From contig JAJPHD010000026.1 of assembly GCA_021325455.1 (NCBI GenBank), forward strand, positions 1 through 64,000: a DNA stretch of 64,000 bases, written 5' to 3'. The notes beneath the pieces are model-generated. The model saw only the letters and a list, made by a program, of their open reading frames with translations. It was not told the origin of the DNA and did not search any database. A program made the translations under genes and the position numbers. This stretch comes from Actinomycetota bacterium (lineage in GTDB: Bacteria > Actinomycetota > Acidimicrobiia > Acidimicrobiales > JAJPHD01). Shown one piece after another: positions 35,325-43,535 of the stretch (its first letter is position 1; each line of letters opens with the position of its first letter).

Positions 35325-35842
35325 TCGGTGGGAGGGCCGGCCCGGAGGGGTCGATTGGCGCGCAGGGGGCGGTTGGCACGGAGGGGGCGGTTAGCGCGCG
35401 GGGAGCGGCCTGGGGGCAGGGAGCGGGTGACCGGCTCCATCACCTCCTCACCCTGGCAGAGGACTGGTCCCTCACCTTCCGCCGGCTGGTCGGCGGAAGG
35501 GATGCCGGACCGGGACGGCCCTGCCAACGACGGGCCAGCCAGGGCCTGGCTGTGGGCTGCCACCCGCCGGCGCAGCAAAGCCACCTCCCGGGACAGCTCG
35601 CCCAACCGGCTGGCCTGCTCGGAGAACCGCTCTGCCCAGCGGGCCTCGGATTCCTCCACCAGGCTCCTGAGGCGCTCAACCTCGCCCCCGATCCCTGAGC
35701 CCGCGTCCTCCCCCCTGGCCAGCTCCATGGTCGAGAGCAGTTGCTTGGCTGCTGCGCTTCCCAACTCCTCGCCCAGCTCGGTCATGGCAGAGCGCAGCTT
35801 GGTGACCACTGACGAGGCCATCTGATCTCCCACCTTGGCCAT
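35321..35842 (-). CDS. Coiled-coil protein with C-terminal RANRPL repeats
   Basis: 173 residues. After an amphipathic start (MAKVGDQMASSVVTKLRSAMTELGEEL) residues 45-100 form a coiled coil (GGEVERLRSLVEESEARWAERFSEQASRLGELSREVALLRRRVAAHSQAL). The C-terminal part is disordered and ends with three copies of RANRPL encoded by 18-bp direct repeats. I know no named family; the layout suggests a structural or scaffold-type protein. The 3' end overlaps the convergent ModBC gene by 4 nt, so the repeat tail has probably grown against that boundary. Confidence 0.7.
   Translation of the reverse strand: MAKVGDQMASSVVTKLRSAMTELGEELGSAAAKQLLSTMELARGEDAGSGIGGEVERLRSLVEESEARWAERFSEQASRLGELSREVALLRRRVAAHSQALAGPSLAGPSRSGIPSADQPAEGEGPVLCQGEEVMEPVTRSLPPGRSPRANRPLRANRPLRANRPLRAGPPTD
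35345..35398. repeat. Three 18-bp direct repeats coding RANRPL
   Basis: Units GAGGGGTCGATTGGCGCG, CAGGGGGCGGTTGGCACG and GAGGGGGCGGTTAGCGCG stand head to tail and encode the repeated RANRPL hexapeptide at the end of the coiled-coil protein (minus strand). The copies differ by a few bases, so they are not a very recent expansion. Confidence 0.85.
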
Positions 35843-35904
35843 GCTCTTCTCCCGGCGGCTAACTCCCCGGGCTATGGTAGCTGACCCAGGTTAACTAGTA
35901 AATC

Positions 35905-36249
35905 TCAACCGGGAGGCCAACCCATGGGGCGACCTCCCAGCACGTGGATGTGCAGGTGGGGGACGGAGTTGAGGGCGTCGGGGCCGACGTTCAGCACCAG
36001 CCGGTAGCCCCGCTCGGCTATCCCCTCCGAGCTGGCCACTTCCTGGGCCACCTGGAACATGTCGGCCAGCACCTCTCCGTGCTCGCTCCTCAGGTAGTGG
36101 GCGTTCTCGATGTGCTGTCTCGGCACCACCAGGACGTGGGTGGGCATCACAGGGTTGATGTCCCGGAAGGCGTAGGTGGTGTCGGTGCTGGCCACGGCCT
36201 CCGAAGGGAGCTCCCCGGCCAGTATCCGGCAGAAGAGGCAGTCGCTCAC
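35905..36249 (-). CDS. HIT-family (HINT-like) nucleotide hydrolase
   Basis: 114 residues. The N-terminal zinc-type CLFCRI motif, FRDINPVMPTHVLVVPRQHI, and the histidine triad HLHIHVLGGRPM are complete. HINT proteins hydrolyse purine phosphoramidates such as AMP-lysine adducts in the cytoplasm. It is transcribed divergently from the uncharacterised 36291 gene with a 41-nt gap. Confidence 0.94.
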   Translation of the reverse strand: MSDCLFCRILAGELPSEAVASTDTTYAFRDINPVMPTHVLVVPRQHIENAHYLRSEHGEVLADMFQVAQEVASSEGIAERGYRLVLNVGPDALNSVPHLHIHVLGGRPMGWPPG

Positions 36250-36290
36250 CGCCGCCGACCCTAGTCCTTCCGGGCAATAGCGTCCGAGCC

Positions 36291-36887
36291 GTGGAGGGCG
36301 AGGGGGACCGGTCCTGGGAGCGTTTCGCCGCCGAACTGGCCCGCATGGCCCGTGCCGCTGAAGGGGAGGAGGTTCTCCGGTCCCGGATCCGCCGGGCTTG
36401 GCTGGGACGCCAAGCCGCCGAGGACCTGGCCTGGGAAGAGCTGGCGCTGGGGTGGGTGGAACGGGGAACGGAGGTGGGACTGGTCACGACGGCCGGCAGG
36501 CGCCGGGGCCGGCTGGCCGGGGTGGGGCAGGACTTCGTGATCCTGGTCGAGGCGGGGCCCGACAAGGGCCGGGACGAGCTTCCCTCGAGCCATGCGGTCC
36601 TCATTGCCAGTGCCGCCATCTGCCAGATGGTCCCGGAGCGGGGTGAGGTGCAGCCCGGACCTGGTCATGGAGTCCCAGGGGAGCTCATGGCGATGGTCGA
36701 TGCCCTGGACGCCCTTGCTGCCGCCCGAACCAGGGTCAGGATCGTGGCACCTCCGTCCCCCCCGCTGGAGGGGGACCTCAGGTGGGTGGGTCGGGACCTG
36801 GTGTGCCTGCTGGCCCGACCGGACCGCCGAGCTGTCTACGTGCCCCTGGCTGCCATCGCTGAGCTCGGGATCCGTTCACTCCCTTGA
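36291..36887 (+). CDS. Uncharacterised protein, possibly conserved in Acidimicrobiia
   Basis: 198 residues starting at GTG. The N-terminal third is helical (SWERFAAELARMARAAEGEEVLRSRIRRAWLGRQAAEDLAWEELALGW), followed by two beta-rich segments of similar shape (VERGTEVGLVTTAGRRRGRLAGVGQDFVILVE and RVRIVAPPSPPLEGDLRWVGRDLVCLLARPDRRAVYVPLAAI), like a pair of small Sm-like barrels. I do not recognise the family. Composition and position between a HIT gene and a terminator-like hairpin support it as a real gene. Confidence 0.65.
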   Translation: MEGEGDRSWERFAAELARMARAAEGEEVLRSRIRRAWLGRQAAEDLAWEELALGWVERGTEVGLVTTAGRRRGRLAGVGQDFVILVEAGPDKGRDELPSSHAVLIASAAICQMVPERGEVQPGPGHGVPGELMAMVDALDALAAARTRVRIVAPPSPPLEGDLRWVGRDLVCLLARPDRRAVYVPLAAIAELGIRSLP

Positions 36888-36924
36888 ACGGCCGGCCCAC
36901 TTCGGATAGCAGTGGGCGATGGGG

Positions 36925-36951
36925 AGGGAGCACTCCCTGCGCTTGCTCCCT
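36925..36951. terminator. Bidirectional hairpin terminator candidate
   Basis: AGGGAGCA-CTCCCTGCGCT-TGCTCCCT forms a perfect 8-bp stem with an 11-nt loop between two convergent genes (stops at 36887 and 36963). It is followed by only a short T run (TTT) on the plus side, so termination would be weak or Rho-assisted. Confidence 0.5.
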
Positions 36952-36962
36952 TTAGGGTCGGC

Positions 36963-37214
36963 CTACCCCGAGGACTCCGACTTGGGCTCGGGGTACAGGT
37001 GCTTGAGCGTGCCGGGCGTGATGCGAGAGGCCTCGATGAACCGGACGACGTCGGCAGCCTTGAGCCTGATGACGCGGCCGAACTGGTAGGCGGGGATCTG
37101 TCCCTCGTCGATGAAGCGGTAGAGAGTGCGCAAAGTCACTCCCAGTCGCTCCGATGCCTGACGCGTGCTCAGCCACTGGATGTGCTCGTCAGTGGTCGGT
37201 GTAGCGTCCTCCAT
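36963..37214 (-). CDS. BldC-like excisionase-family DNA-binding protein
   Basis: 83 residues: WLSTRQASERLGVTLRTLYRFIDEGQIPAYQFGRVIRLKAADVVRFIEASRITPGTLKHLYP is a winged helix-turn-helix of the MerR/excisionase kind, matching the small BldC-type regulators of actinomycetes in size. BldC controls developmental and metabolic genes in Streptomyces. It has no integrase nearby, so a phage excisionase role is unlikely. The next gene upstream on the same strand is the pseudokinase, 74 nt away. Confidence 0.88.
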   Translation of the reverse strand: MEDATPTTDEHIQWLSTRQASERLGVTLRTLYRFIDEGQIPAYQFGRVIRLKAADVVRFIEASRITPGTLKHLYPEPKSESSG

Positions 37215-37288
37215 GTTGCCATCGTACCCTATCGTGATCCATTACGGCCTATCTCATGGGCTTCTGCCCGAAGCTCCATGTGGCGCCC

Positions 37289-38374
37289 TCAAAGACTCTG
37301 AGTGAGCGGGAGGTGGCTCCCGAGGGGGCCACCCAGGCCGGCCAGCAGGGCCACCGCCGCCAGACCCGCCAGCACCACGATCACGGCCAGCCATACCAGC
37401 TGGAGGACCGTCCAGGAGGGCCTGGCGGCCGGGCACGGGGGCGGCTCCTCCTCGGGACCCTCTGCCCCTGCCTCCGGGACCAGCCCTCCGGGCAGGTTGG
37501 CTCCTGGAGCCGCCCGCAGGCCGGAGGGAACACGACCTGTTCCCCCTGAGCCGCCGGCCAGCAGGGCCAGAAGTTCCGCTCCGTGGCTCGGGCGGTCCGC
37601 TGGTCGGCCGGCCATGGCCTGTCCGACCACCCGGGCCAGCCAGGGGGGCACCCCCGGGGCTGCCGCGGTCAGTGGCGGGAAGTCAGCCCGGGCCGCAGCC
37701 AGCAGGGTCTGCTGGCTGGTGGCCCGACGGTAGGGATGGCAGCCAGCCAGGAGCTCCCACAGGATCACCCCCAGGGCGTACACGTCGCTCTCCGGCCCCG
37801 GGGGCTCGCTCCTCACCACTTCGGGGGCCAGGTACTCGATGGCACCAGCCAGGGCCGGGCCCCAGCCAGAGGTGGCAGCCACCCACCCCACCAGGCCGGC
37901 ATCAGTGACAGCAGGCCGGCCTCCTCGAGGCACCCCTTCCTCCCGGCACGAGAAGATGTTGGTGGGCTTCAAGCCGCCGTGCACCAGGCCGACCCGATGG
38001 AGTGCCCCCAAGACCCCGGCCAGCGCCACGCCGAGCCCCAGGGCCTCCTCGACGGGAATGCCTGGTCCGGCCCCCCGCCGGACGGAGACCGCCAGCGAGG
38101 GGCCGGACAAGAGAGGGGACACCAGGGCCACGGCTTCTCGCCCCGCGGGTACGACGGCCTCTACCGGGACCAGCCCAGGGTGGCCGACACGCCTGAGGGC
38201 GGCCACCGACCGGCCAATTGCATCCCTGCCCCGGGCCCCCTCCCCTGGAGTGAGGACCTTCACGGCAACGGTCCGGCCGCTCGGGTCCTCACCCCGGTAG
38301 GTCGCTCCCGAAGGGCCCCAACCCAGGACCGGTCCCAACCGGAAGCCATCGAGGATCTCGGGATCGATTGACAC
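37289..38374 (-). CDS. Membrane-anchored Ser/Thr kinase-like protein, probable pseudokinase
   Basis: 361 residues. The kinase fold is recognisable: glycine loop LGWGPSGATYRGE, the ATP lysine in VAVKVLTP, YLAPEVVRSEPPGPESDVYALGVILWELLAG. However, the catalytic loop reads VHGGLKPTNIF where HRDLKP is expected, so the catalytic aspartate is gone; the helix-C glutamate position is serine (GRSVAALRRVGHPGLV); DFG is DAG. A proline/glycine-rich linker leads to one membrane helix (WTVLQLVWLAVIVVLAGLAAVALLAGLGG), with a short outside tail. It probably binds a partner or nucleotide instead of phosphorylating. Divergent from the Ssd/TadZ-like gene. Confidence 0.88.
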   Translation of the reverse strand: MSIDPEILDGFRLGPVLGWGPSGATYRGEDPSGRTVAVKVLTPGEGARGRDAIGRSVAALRRVGHPGLVPVEAVVPAGREAVALVSPLLSGPSLAVSVRRGAGPGIPVEEALGLGVALAGVLGALHRVGLVHGGLKPTNIFSCREEGVPRGGRPAVTDAGLVGWVAATSGWGPALAGAIEYLAPEVVRSEPPGPESDVYALGVILWELLAGCHPYRRATSQQTLLAAARADFPPLTAAAPGVPPWLARVVGQAMAGRPADRPSHGAELLALLAGGSGGTGRVPSGLRAAPGANLPGGLVPEAGAEGPEEEPPPCPAARPSWTVLQLVWLAVIVVLAGLAAVALLAGLGGPLGSHLPLTQSL

Positions 38375-38568
38375 CGATTGACATCATAGTTCATGTTGCC
38401 GGGCCACCGGTGGGCGGACTAGCTTCGCCCCTGCCCTCGGTGCCCAGGGCCGCTGCACGGGACGCCCACCCTCGAGCTCCTCACCCTTGCGTCCGCGGAT
38501 GTGCAGCCGGCTGCCACACCGGACGCCCACCCACCCCGGCTGACGGCCCGGTTCCCAGGGAGGTGCCT

Positions 38569-39828
38569 GTGCTCGGTGACCGCTACGTCGTGTTGGCCCT
38601 GGTACCTCCCGAGCGCCGGTGGCTCAGGGAGCTGCTCGCCCTGGAGCCCCCGGGGCCGGACGGGGAGGCCCTCCAGGTGGTCGTGGCAGGCTCGGCCGAG
38701 GAGCTGGGCCTGCGGCTGGCCTCGGGACGGGCCTTCTCCGCCGTGGTAGTGGACGGTCACCATGACGCCCTGAGCCAAGACCTGGTGGCGTCGTGCCACC
38801 GGGCCCGCTGCCCGGTCATCGTGGTCTCCCCCTCTCCCTGGGCCAGCGGGATGGACCTGGGGGCCCAGGCCATGGTGGCAGGAGGGTCCCTGCGACACGA
38901 ACTCCCGCCCGTCCTGCGCCGTTGTGCCCTGCCCGTTCCCGCCGCCGGCATCTGCTGCCCGGAGGACCTGCACCGAGCGCTCCGGGGCGTGCCACCGCCT
39001 GGTCGGGGGGTCGCCGTGGCCGTGTGCGGCTCCGGGGGGACGGGCGCCTCCACGGTGGCCATGGCCACGGCGCAGGGCCTGGCAACCGGCGGGCTGGCCA
39101 CCGGTGGACCCGTCGTCCTAGCCGACCTGGCCCGGCGGGCCGACCAGGCTGTCCTCCATGGGGCCGGCCAACCCGAGCGAGGACTGGGCGACCTCCTCAT
39201 GTACCGGCCCCCGGGCCCGGGGGGCCCCGGCTCCGTCCTCGACTCGTGCCTGAGGATGCCCGAACGGGGCTACTGGCTCCTGCCCGGCCTGCCCGAGCGC
39301 TCCGCCTGGGCCGCCGTCCGACCCCAGGCCGTGGGCCGGGTGCTGGCCCTCCTCGCCTCGATCAGCGCGGGTTTGGTGCTCGACATCCATCCCGACTGGG
39401 ACGGGGAGAAGGAGACGGGCTTCTTGGAGGTGGAGGAGCGCAATGCCTTCTCCCGCGCCGCCCTGGCGAGCGCCGACGTGATCGTGGCGGTGGGGCTACC
39501 GGGGATGAAGGGGGCCCACGCCCTGGCCTGCCTGGCCCAGGACCTGGAGGCCGGTGGGGTCCCTCCGTCACGCACCCTGCTGGTCATGAACCGCGGGGAC
39601 GGGATAGCCGCCGGTCCCGACCAGGTCCAGCTCCCCGACCTGCCCGAGGCGGACCTCGTGGGCCACGGGCGGTCCCTGCCCACCGCCCTGGTGGCACCGC
39701 TCACTGCAGCCGTGGGCCGGGTGCTGGCCCGCTCCGGGCGCCGGGAGGCGCCCGGAGCGAGCATCCGACTCGTCGCCCGCGGCACCTTGGGCCATTTCCT
39801 CGAGGACGAGCCGACCCGCAGGCCCTAG
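38569..39828 (+). CDS. Ssd/TadZ (CpaE)-like MinD-family P-loop protein
   Basis: 419 residues from GTG 38569, with GGGAGG five bases before it; the track's upstream extension is antisense to the kinase gene. Residues 1-135 look like a degenerate receiver/TadZ N-terminal domain, and residues 145-400 are MinD/ParA-like. The P-loop reads CGSGGTGASTVAMATAQGL: the glycines are kept, but both the deviant-Walker signature lysine and the invariant lysine are replaced, as seen in part in actinobacterial Ssd and CpaE proteins. LVLDIHPDWD and VIVAVGLPGMKGAHALA follow. These proteins localise tad pili or influence septum placement; no tad genes are in the window. Confidence 0.75.
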   Translation: MLGDRYVVLALVPPERRWLRELLALEPPGPDGEALQVVVAGSAEELGLRLASGRAFSAVVVDGHHDALSQDLVASCHRARCPVIVVSPSPWASGMDLGAQAMVAGGSLRHELPPVLRRCALPVPAAGICCPEDLHRALRGVPPPGRGVAVAVCGSGGTGASTVAMATAQGLATGGLATGGPVVLADLARRADQAVLHGAGQPERGLGDLLMYRPPGPGGPGSVLDSCLRMPERGYWLLPGLPERSAWAAVRPQAVGRVLALLASISAGLVLDIHPDWDGEKETGFLEVEERNAFSRAALASADVIVAVGLPGMKGAHALACLAQDLEAGGVPPSRTLLVMNRGDGIAAGPDQVQLPDLPEADLVGHGRSLPTALVAPLTAAVGRVLARSGRREAPGASIRLVARGTLGHFLEDEPTRRP

Positions 39829-39862
39829 AGCCCGGCCCGGCCGTCCCGGGAGTGGGCGGGCC

Positions 39863-41182
39863 CTATGCCTTGGCGCGGGCGTAGCCGGCGACGATCGTGT
39901 CGCCCGCCAGCTCCGGGGATGAAGCCGTGACCTGCAGGTCGATCATCTCGACGGTGATGCTGTTGGCGGTCTTGATCACCTTGTTCAGGTAGAGGGTGCC
40001 CACACCGGGAATCTGGATCTTGGTGTTGGGTGATGGCAACCCGCTCTCGGAGGAGTGCCCAAGGATGGTGAGGCCGAGGATGCCCGAACCATTCTCGCTC
40101 AGCACTGTCCTGCCATCCTTCACGTAGGCGCTGGCCACCGACTTGATCGAGGTGGCACCCAGAGCATCGGCGAGTGAGCCGGGGCCGAGGTCCAGATGCA
40201 GGTCCGCCACCGAGGAGGTGACGTAGGCCGCCAGGGCACTGGCAGTGTCGGTCCCCTTGACCGTGTCGGTGGTGGCCCCGGTCTTGAGACCGCGATAGCT
40301 CGACCCTGAACCGGCGTCCTCCCTGGTGTGCCCGGCCGTCCCGTAACAGGCCATCGGCTCGCTGTAGGTGGGGCCGGACTCGATGAGCCCGGATCCGCTG
40401 GTCACCTCCGTGCCGTAGGAGAGGCCCCCCAGCACGCCGGACACCGGGCCGTGCAGCGAGGCGGTCGCCGCCGAAACAACGATCCTCGTCCCATAGAGCG
40501 AACTGGACGTACTGGTGACGTGGATGTCGAGCCCGACGACATAGCCACTCACTCCGGTGCTGGTGATCCGCTGGCCCTGCTCGTTCAAGACGGCGTAGCC
40601 GATGTCGGGTATGACGACCTTGGTATTGGCCGGTTCTGCGCTCTTCAGGGCCTTGTCGTCGATGGTGAGCCCCGCGAAGGACGCGCTGGCATGCGATGCC
40701 GCCGCGCCTGCGGCCGTCTCGCTGGACAGGGTGCTCACCGACACAGCACTGGCTCTCACCCGACCGCCCAGCAGGTTCACGTCAGCCGTACTGGCCGACG
40801 ACTTGGCCTCCTGAGTGCCGCTGGAGGTCGCCTCGGTCGAGGCATGGCTGTCCACCGAGCCCACCGTCCCAGCAGGAGCCAGGCTCACCCCCGCCACGGT
40901 GTTGTACCGGGAGAGCCCGGCGTTGGTCGTGCACCCCACCCAGGCCAAGGCCGAGTAGCCCGATTCGACGATCGTGGGGTTCTTCATCTCGGTTCCATAG
41001 GCGAAGGCGGTGAAGCCCAGCTTCGGAGCCGATGCCGCGCCGGCCGGTGGGGCCAGCGCCATTGGGGTCATGGTCACCCCGCCGGTGACGAGGGCGGCGG
41101 CGGTCAAGGCCAGAAGCCGCCGGCAGGGACGGGGACGAGGCCGAGAGCGGCTCGACGGCTCCCCAGCGATACGCACTCTCAT
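39863..41182 (-). CDS. Secreted choice-of-anchor P family protein
   Basis: 439 residues with a long twin-basic signal peptide (RSRPRPRPCRRLLALTAAALVTGGVTMTPMALAPPAGAASA). The mature protein is rich in serine, threonine, alanine and glycine with beta-strand spacing, and resembles actinobacterial choice-of-anchor-P proteins: FTAFAYGTEMKNPTIVESGYSALAWVGCTTNAG at the start, and two related halves, each with an NTKxxIPxxGxxxLN segment (NTKVVIPDIGYAVLNEQ and NTKIQIPGVGTLYLNKV) followed by a long surface strand. Two cysteines are visible, one in each half. It is likely cell-surface or secreted; no sortase motif ends the protein. Function unknown. Confidence 0.8.
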   Translation of the reverse strand: MRVRIAGEPSSRSRPRPRPCRRLLALTAAALVTGGVTMTPMALAPPAGAASAPKLGFTAFAYGTEMKNPTIVESGYSALAWVGCTTNAGLSRYNTVAGVSLAPAGTVGSVDSHASTEATSSGTQEAKSSASTADVNLLGGRVRASAVSVSTLSSETAAGAAASHASASFAGLTIDDKALKSAEPANTKVVIPDIGYAVLNEQGQRITSTGVSGYVVGLDIHVTSTSSSLYGTRIVVSAATASLHGPVSGVLGGLSYGTEVTSGSGLIESGPTYSEPMACYGTAGHTREDAGSGSSYRGLKTGATTDTVKGTDTASALAAYVTSSVADLHLDLGPGSLADALGATSIKSVASAYVKDGRTVLSENGSGILGLTILGHSSESGLPSPNTKIQIPGVGTLYLNKVIKTANSITVEMIDLQVTASSPELAGDTIVAGYARAKA

Positions 41183-41431
41183 AGGAACCCCCCTTGTGGT
41201 GCGCAGGTTACTGATTGAGATGTGTACCCCAGCCGGTGGCCTGTGTCAAGGGGTAGTGCATGAACCACTGCTTGTCCTACTCGACCCCATGCCGAGCACA
41301 GAGGGTGGTGTCCATGGGGGGACCACTTCGACAAGTGGCTACCGTCACACCGTGTTGCTGTAGCGCGATACCATGGCCCTGCGGCCGCACCGGACGAGAC
41401 AGAGACAATCCAGCATCACAAAGGGGAGACG

Positions 41432-43417
41432 ATGGCTGAACTTTCCGAGCAAACCATCGAGGCCCTCTTCGACGAGAGTCGCACGTTCCCGCCGCCGGAG
41501 GAGTTTCGGGCCGGGGCCACGGTGACCTCCGACGAGATCCTGCGGCGGGCAGAGGAGGACCCGGAAGGGTTCTGGGCCGAGGAGGCCGGCCGCCTGGCCT
41601 GGAGGCGCAAATGGGACCAGGTGCTCGACTGGTCCAACCCTCCGTTCGCCAAATGGTTCGTGGGCGGGAAGCTGAATGTCACGGAGAGCTGCCTGGACCG
41701 TCACCTCGAGTCCAACGGCGACAAGGTCGCCTACTACTTCGAGGGCGAGGAGGGCGACACCCGCACCATCACCTACCGGGAGCTGCACGCCGAGGTCTGC
41801 AGGCTGGGCAACGGACTCAGGTCCCTCGGTGTGAAAAAGGGCGACCGGGTGGCCATCTACATGGGGATGGTGCCGGAGCTGCCCGTGGCCCTGCTCGCCT
41901 GTGCCCGCCTGGGAGCGCCCCACTCGGTGGTGTTCGGGGGCTTCTCCGCCGACTCCTTGAGGGACCGCATCAACGACTGCGACGCAAAGGTGCTCATCAC
42001 CTGCGACGGCTCCCGGCGCAACGGCTCCGTGGTCAACCTCAAGGCCTTCGCCGACCAGGCCCTGGCCGATACCCCTTCCATCGAGTCGGTGGTGGTCCTG
42101 CGTCGCACCGGCCACGACGTCCCCATGGTCGAGGGCAGGGACCGCTGGTACCACGAGCTGGTGTCGGACCAGAGCACCGAATGCCCTGCCGAGGAGATGG
42201 ACTCCGAGGACATCCTCTACCTCCTTTACAGCTCGGGCACCACCGGCAAGCCCAAGGGCGTCGTGCACACCTGCGGTGGCTACCTGACGGGGTGCGCCAC
42301 CACCCACCGGCTGGTCTTCGACCTGAAGCCCGAGGCCGACGTCTACTGGTGCGGGGCCGACATCGGCTGGGTCACCGGCCACAGCTACATCGTCTACGGG
42401 CCTCTCGCCAACGGCTGCACGAGCGTGCTGTTCGAGGGAGTCCCCCAGTACCCGGACAAGGACCGGTTCTGGGACATCGTCGAGAAGTACAAGGTCACCC
42501 AGCTGTATATCGCCCCCACCACCATCCGGACCATGATGAAGTGGGGGACGGAGTACCCGGCCAAGCACGACCTCTCGTCGCTGCGGGTCATCGGGACCGT
42601 CGGTGAGCCCATCAACCCCGAGGCCTGGATCTGGTATCACCACAACATCGGCGGGGACCGCTGCCCCGTGGTGGACACCTGGTGGCAGACCGAGACCGGG
42701 GCCATGATGATCTCGCCCCTGCCCGGTGTGACGACCCTCAAGCCAGGCTCGGCCACCTTCCCCCTCCCTGGCGTGTTCGCCGACGTGGTGGACGAGTCCG
42801 GCAACAGTGTCCCCCTCGGCGGGGGTGGGTACCTGGTCCTGACCAGGCCCTGGCCGTCCATGCTCCGCACGCTCTGGGGCGACGACGAGCGCTTCATCGA
42901 GACCTACTGGACCCGGTTCTCGGACCCGTCGTCAGGCAAGTGGGTGTATTTCGCCGGTGACGGCGCCAAGCGGGACAAGGAGGGGTACTACTGGCTGCTG
43001 GGCCGGGTGGACGACGTGATGAACGTGTCCGGCCACCGCATCTCGACCCTCGAGGTCGAATCGGCCCTGGTGGACCATCCTGCCGTGGCCGAGGCGGCCG
43101 TGGTCGGCCGGGCCGACCCCACCACGGGACAGGCCATAGCCGCCTTCGTCACCTTGCGGGGCACGGCCACAGGCGACGACGCCCTCCTGGCAGAGCTGCG
43201 CCAGCACGTGGCGGACAAGATCGGCAAGATCGCCAGGCCCGCCTCGATCGTGTTCACCCCCGAGCTGCCCAAGACCCGGTCAGGCAAGATCATGCGGCGC
43301 CTGCTCAAGGACGTCTCCGAGCAACGCCAGCTCGGCGACGTCACCACCCTGGCCAACGCTGATGTCGTCCAGGACATCGCCGAGCGAGCAAAGGGGGTGC
43401 GGGCCGCAGAGGACTGA
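41432..43417 (+). CDS. acsA: Acetyl-CoA synthetase (AMP-forming)
   Basis: 661 residues, full length for AcsA. Core motifs: A3 YSSGTTGKPKGVVHTCGGYL, the pocket WWQTETGAMM with the tryptophan before QTET that limits the pocket to acetate-size acids, A8 YFAGDGAKRDKEGYYWLLGRVDDVMNVSGHRIST, and the A10 lysine PKTRSGKIMRRLLK. That lysine is the site of acetylation control in other bacteria. It makes acetyl-CoA from acetate, ATP and CoA. The acetate transporter gene follows 118 nt later on the same strand. Confidence 0.95.
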   Translation: MAELSEQTIEALFDESRTFPPPEEFRAGATVTSDEILRRAEEDPEGFWAEEAGRLAWRRKWDQVLDWSNPPFAKWFVGGKLNVTESCLDRHLESNGDKVAYYFEGEEGDTRTITYRELHAEVCRLGNGLRSLGVKKGDRVAIYMGMVPELPVALLACARLGAPHSVVFGGFSADSLRDRINDCDAKVLITCDGSRRNGSVVNLKAFADQALADTPSIESVVVLRRTGHDVPMVEGRDRWYHELVSDQSTECPAEEMDSEDILYLLYSSGTTGKPKGVVHTCGGYLTGCATTHRLVFDLKPEADVYWCGADIGWVTGHSYIVYGPLANGCTSVLFEGVPQYPDKDRFWDIVEKYKVTQLYIAPTTIRTMMKWGTEYPAKHDLSSLRVIGTVGEPINPEAWIWYHHNIGGDRCPVVDTWWQTETGAMMISPLPGVTTLKPGSATFPLPGVFADVVDESGNSVPLGGGGYLVLTRPWPSMLRTLWGDDERFIETYWTRFSDPSSGKWVYFAGDGAKRDKEGYYWLLGRVDDVMNVSGHRISTLEVESALVDHPAVAEAAVVGRADPTTGQAIAAFVTLRGTATGDDALLAELRQHVADKIGKIARPASIVFTPELPKTRSGKIMRRLLKDVSEQRQLGDVTTLANADVVQDIAERAKGVRAAED

Positions 43418-43535
43418 GAGAAGACCAGCGGCCCCCTCTTCCGGCGCGCCAAGGCGCGGGGGCCCGCTCCATAGCAGGCGGCTACAACCCGTCGGCGGCG
43501 AACGCTGGCGGCTCCACAAGGAGGGATCTAGGCGG

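Noticed and set aside
36963-37214. BldC-like protein as phage excisionase
   Set aside because: No integrase, attachment site or other phage gene is in the vicinity.
41345-42643. 432-aa minus ORF
   Set aside because: Antisense to acsA; composition is that of a shadow.
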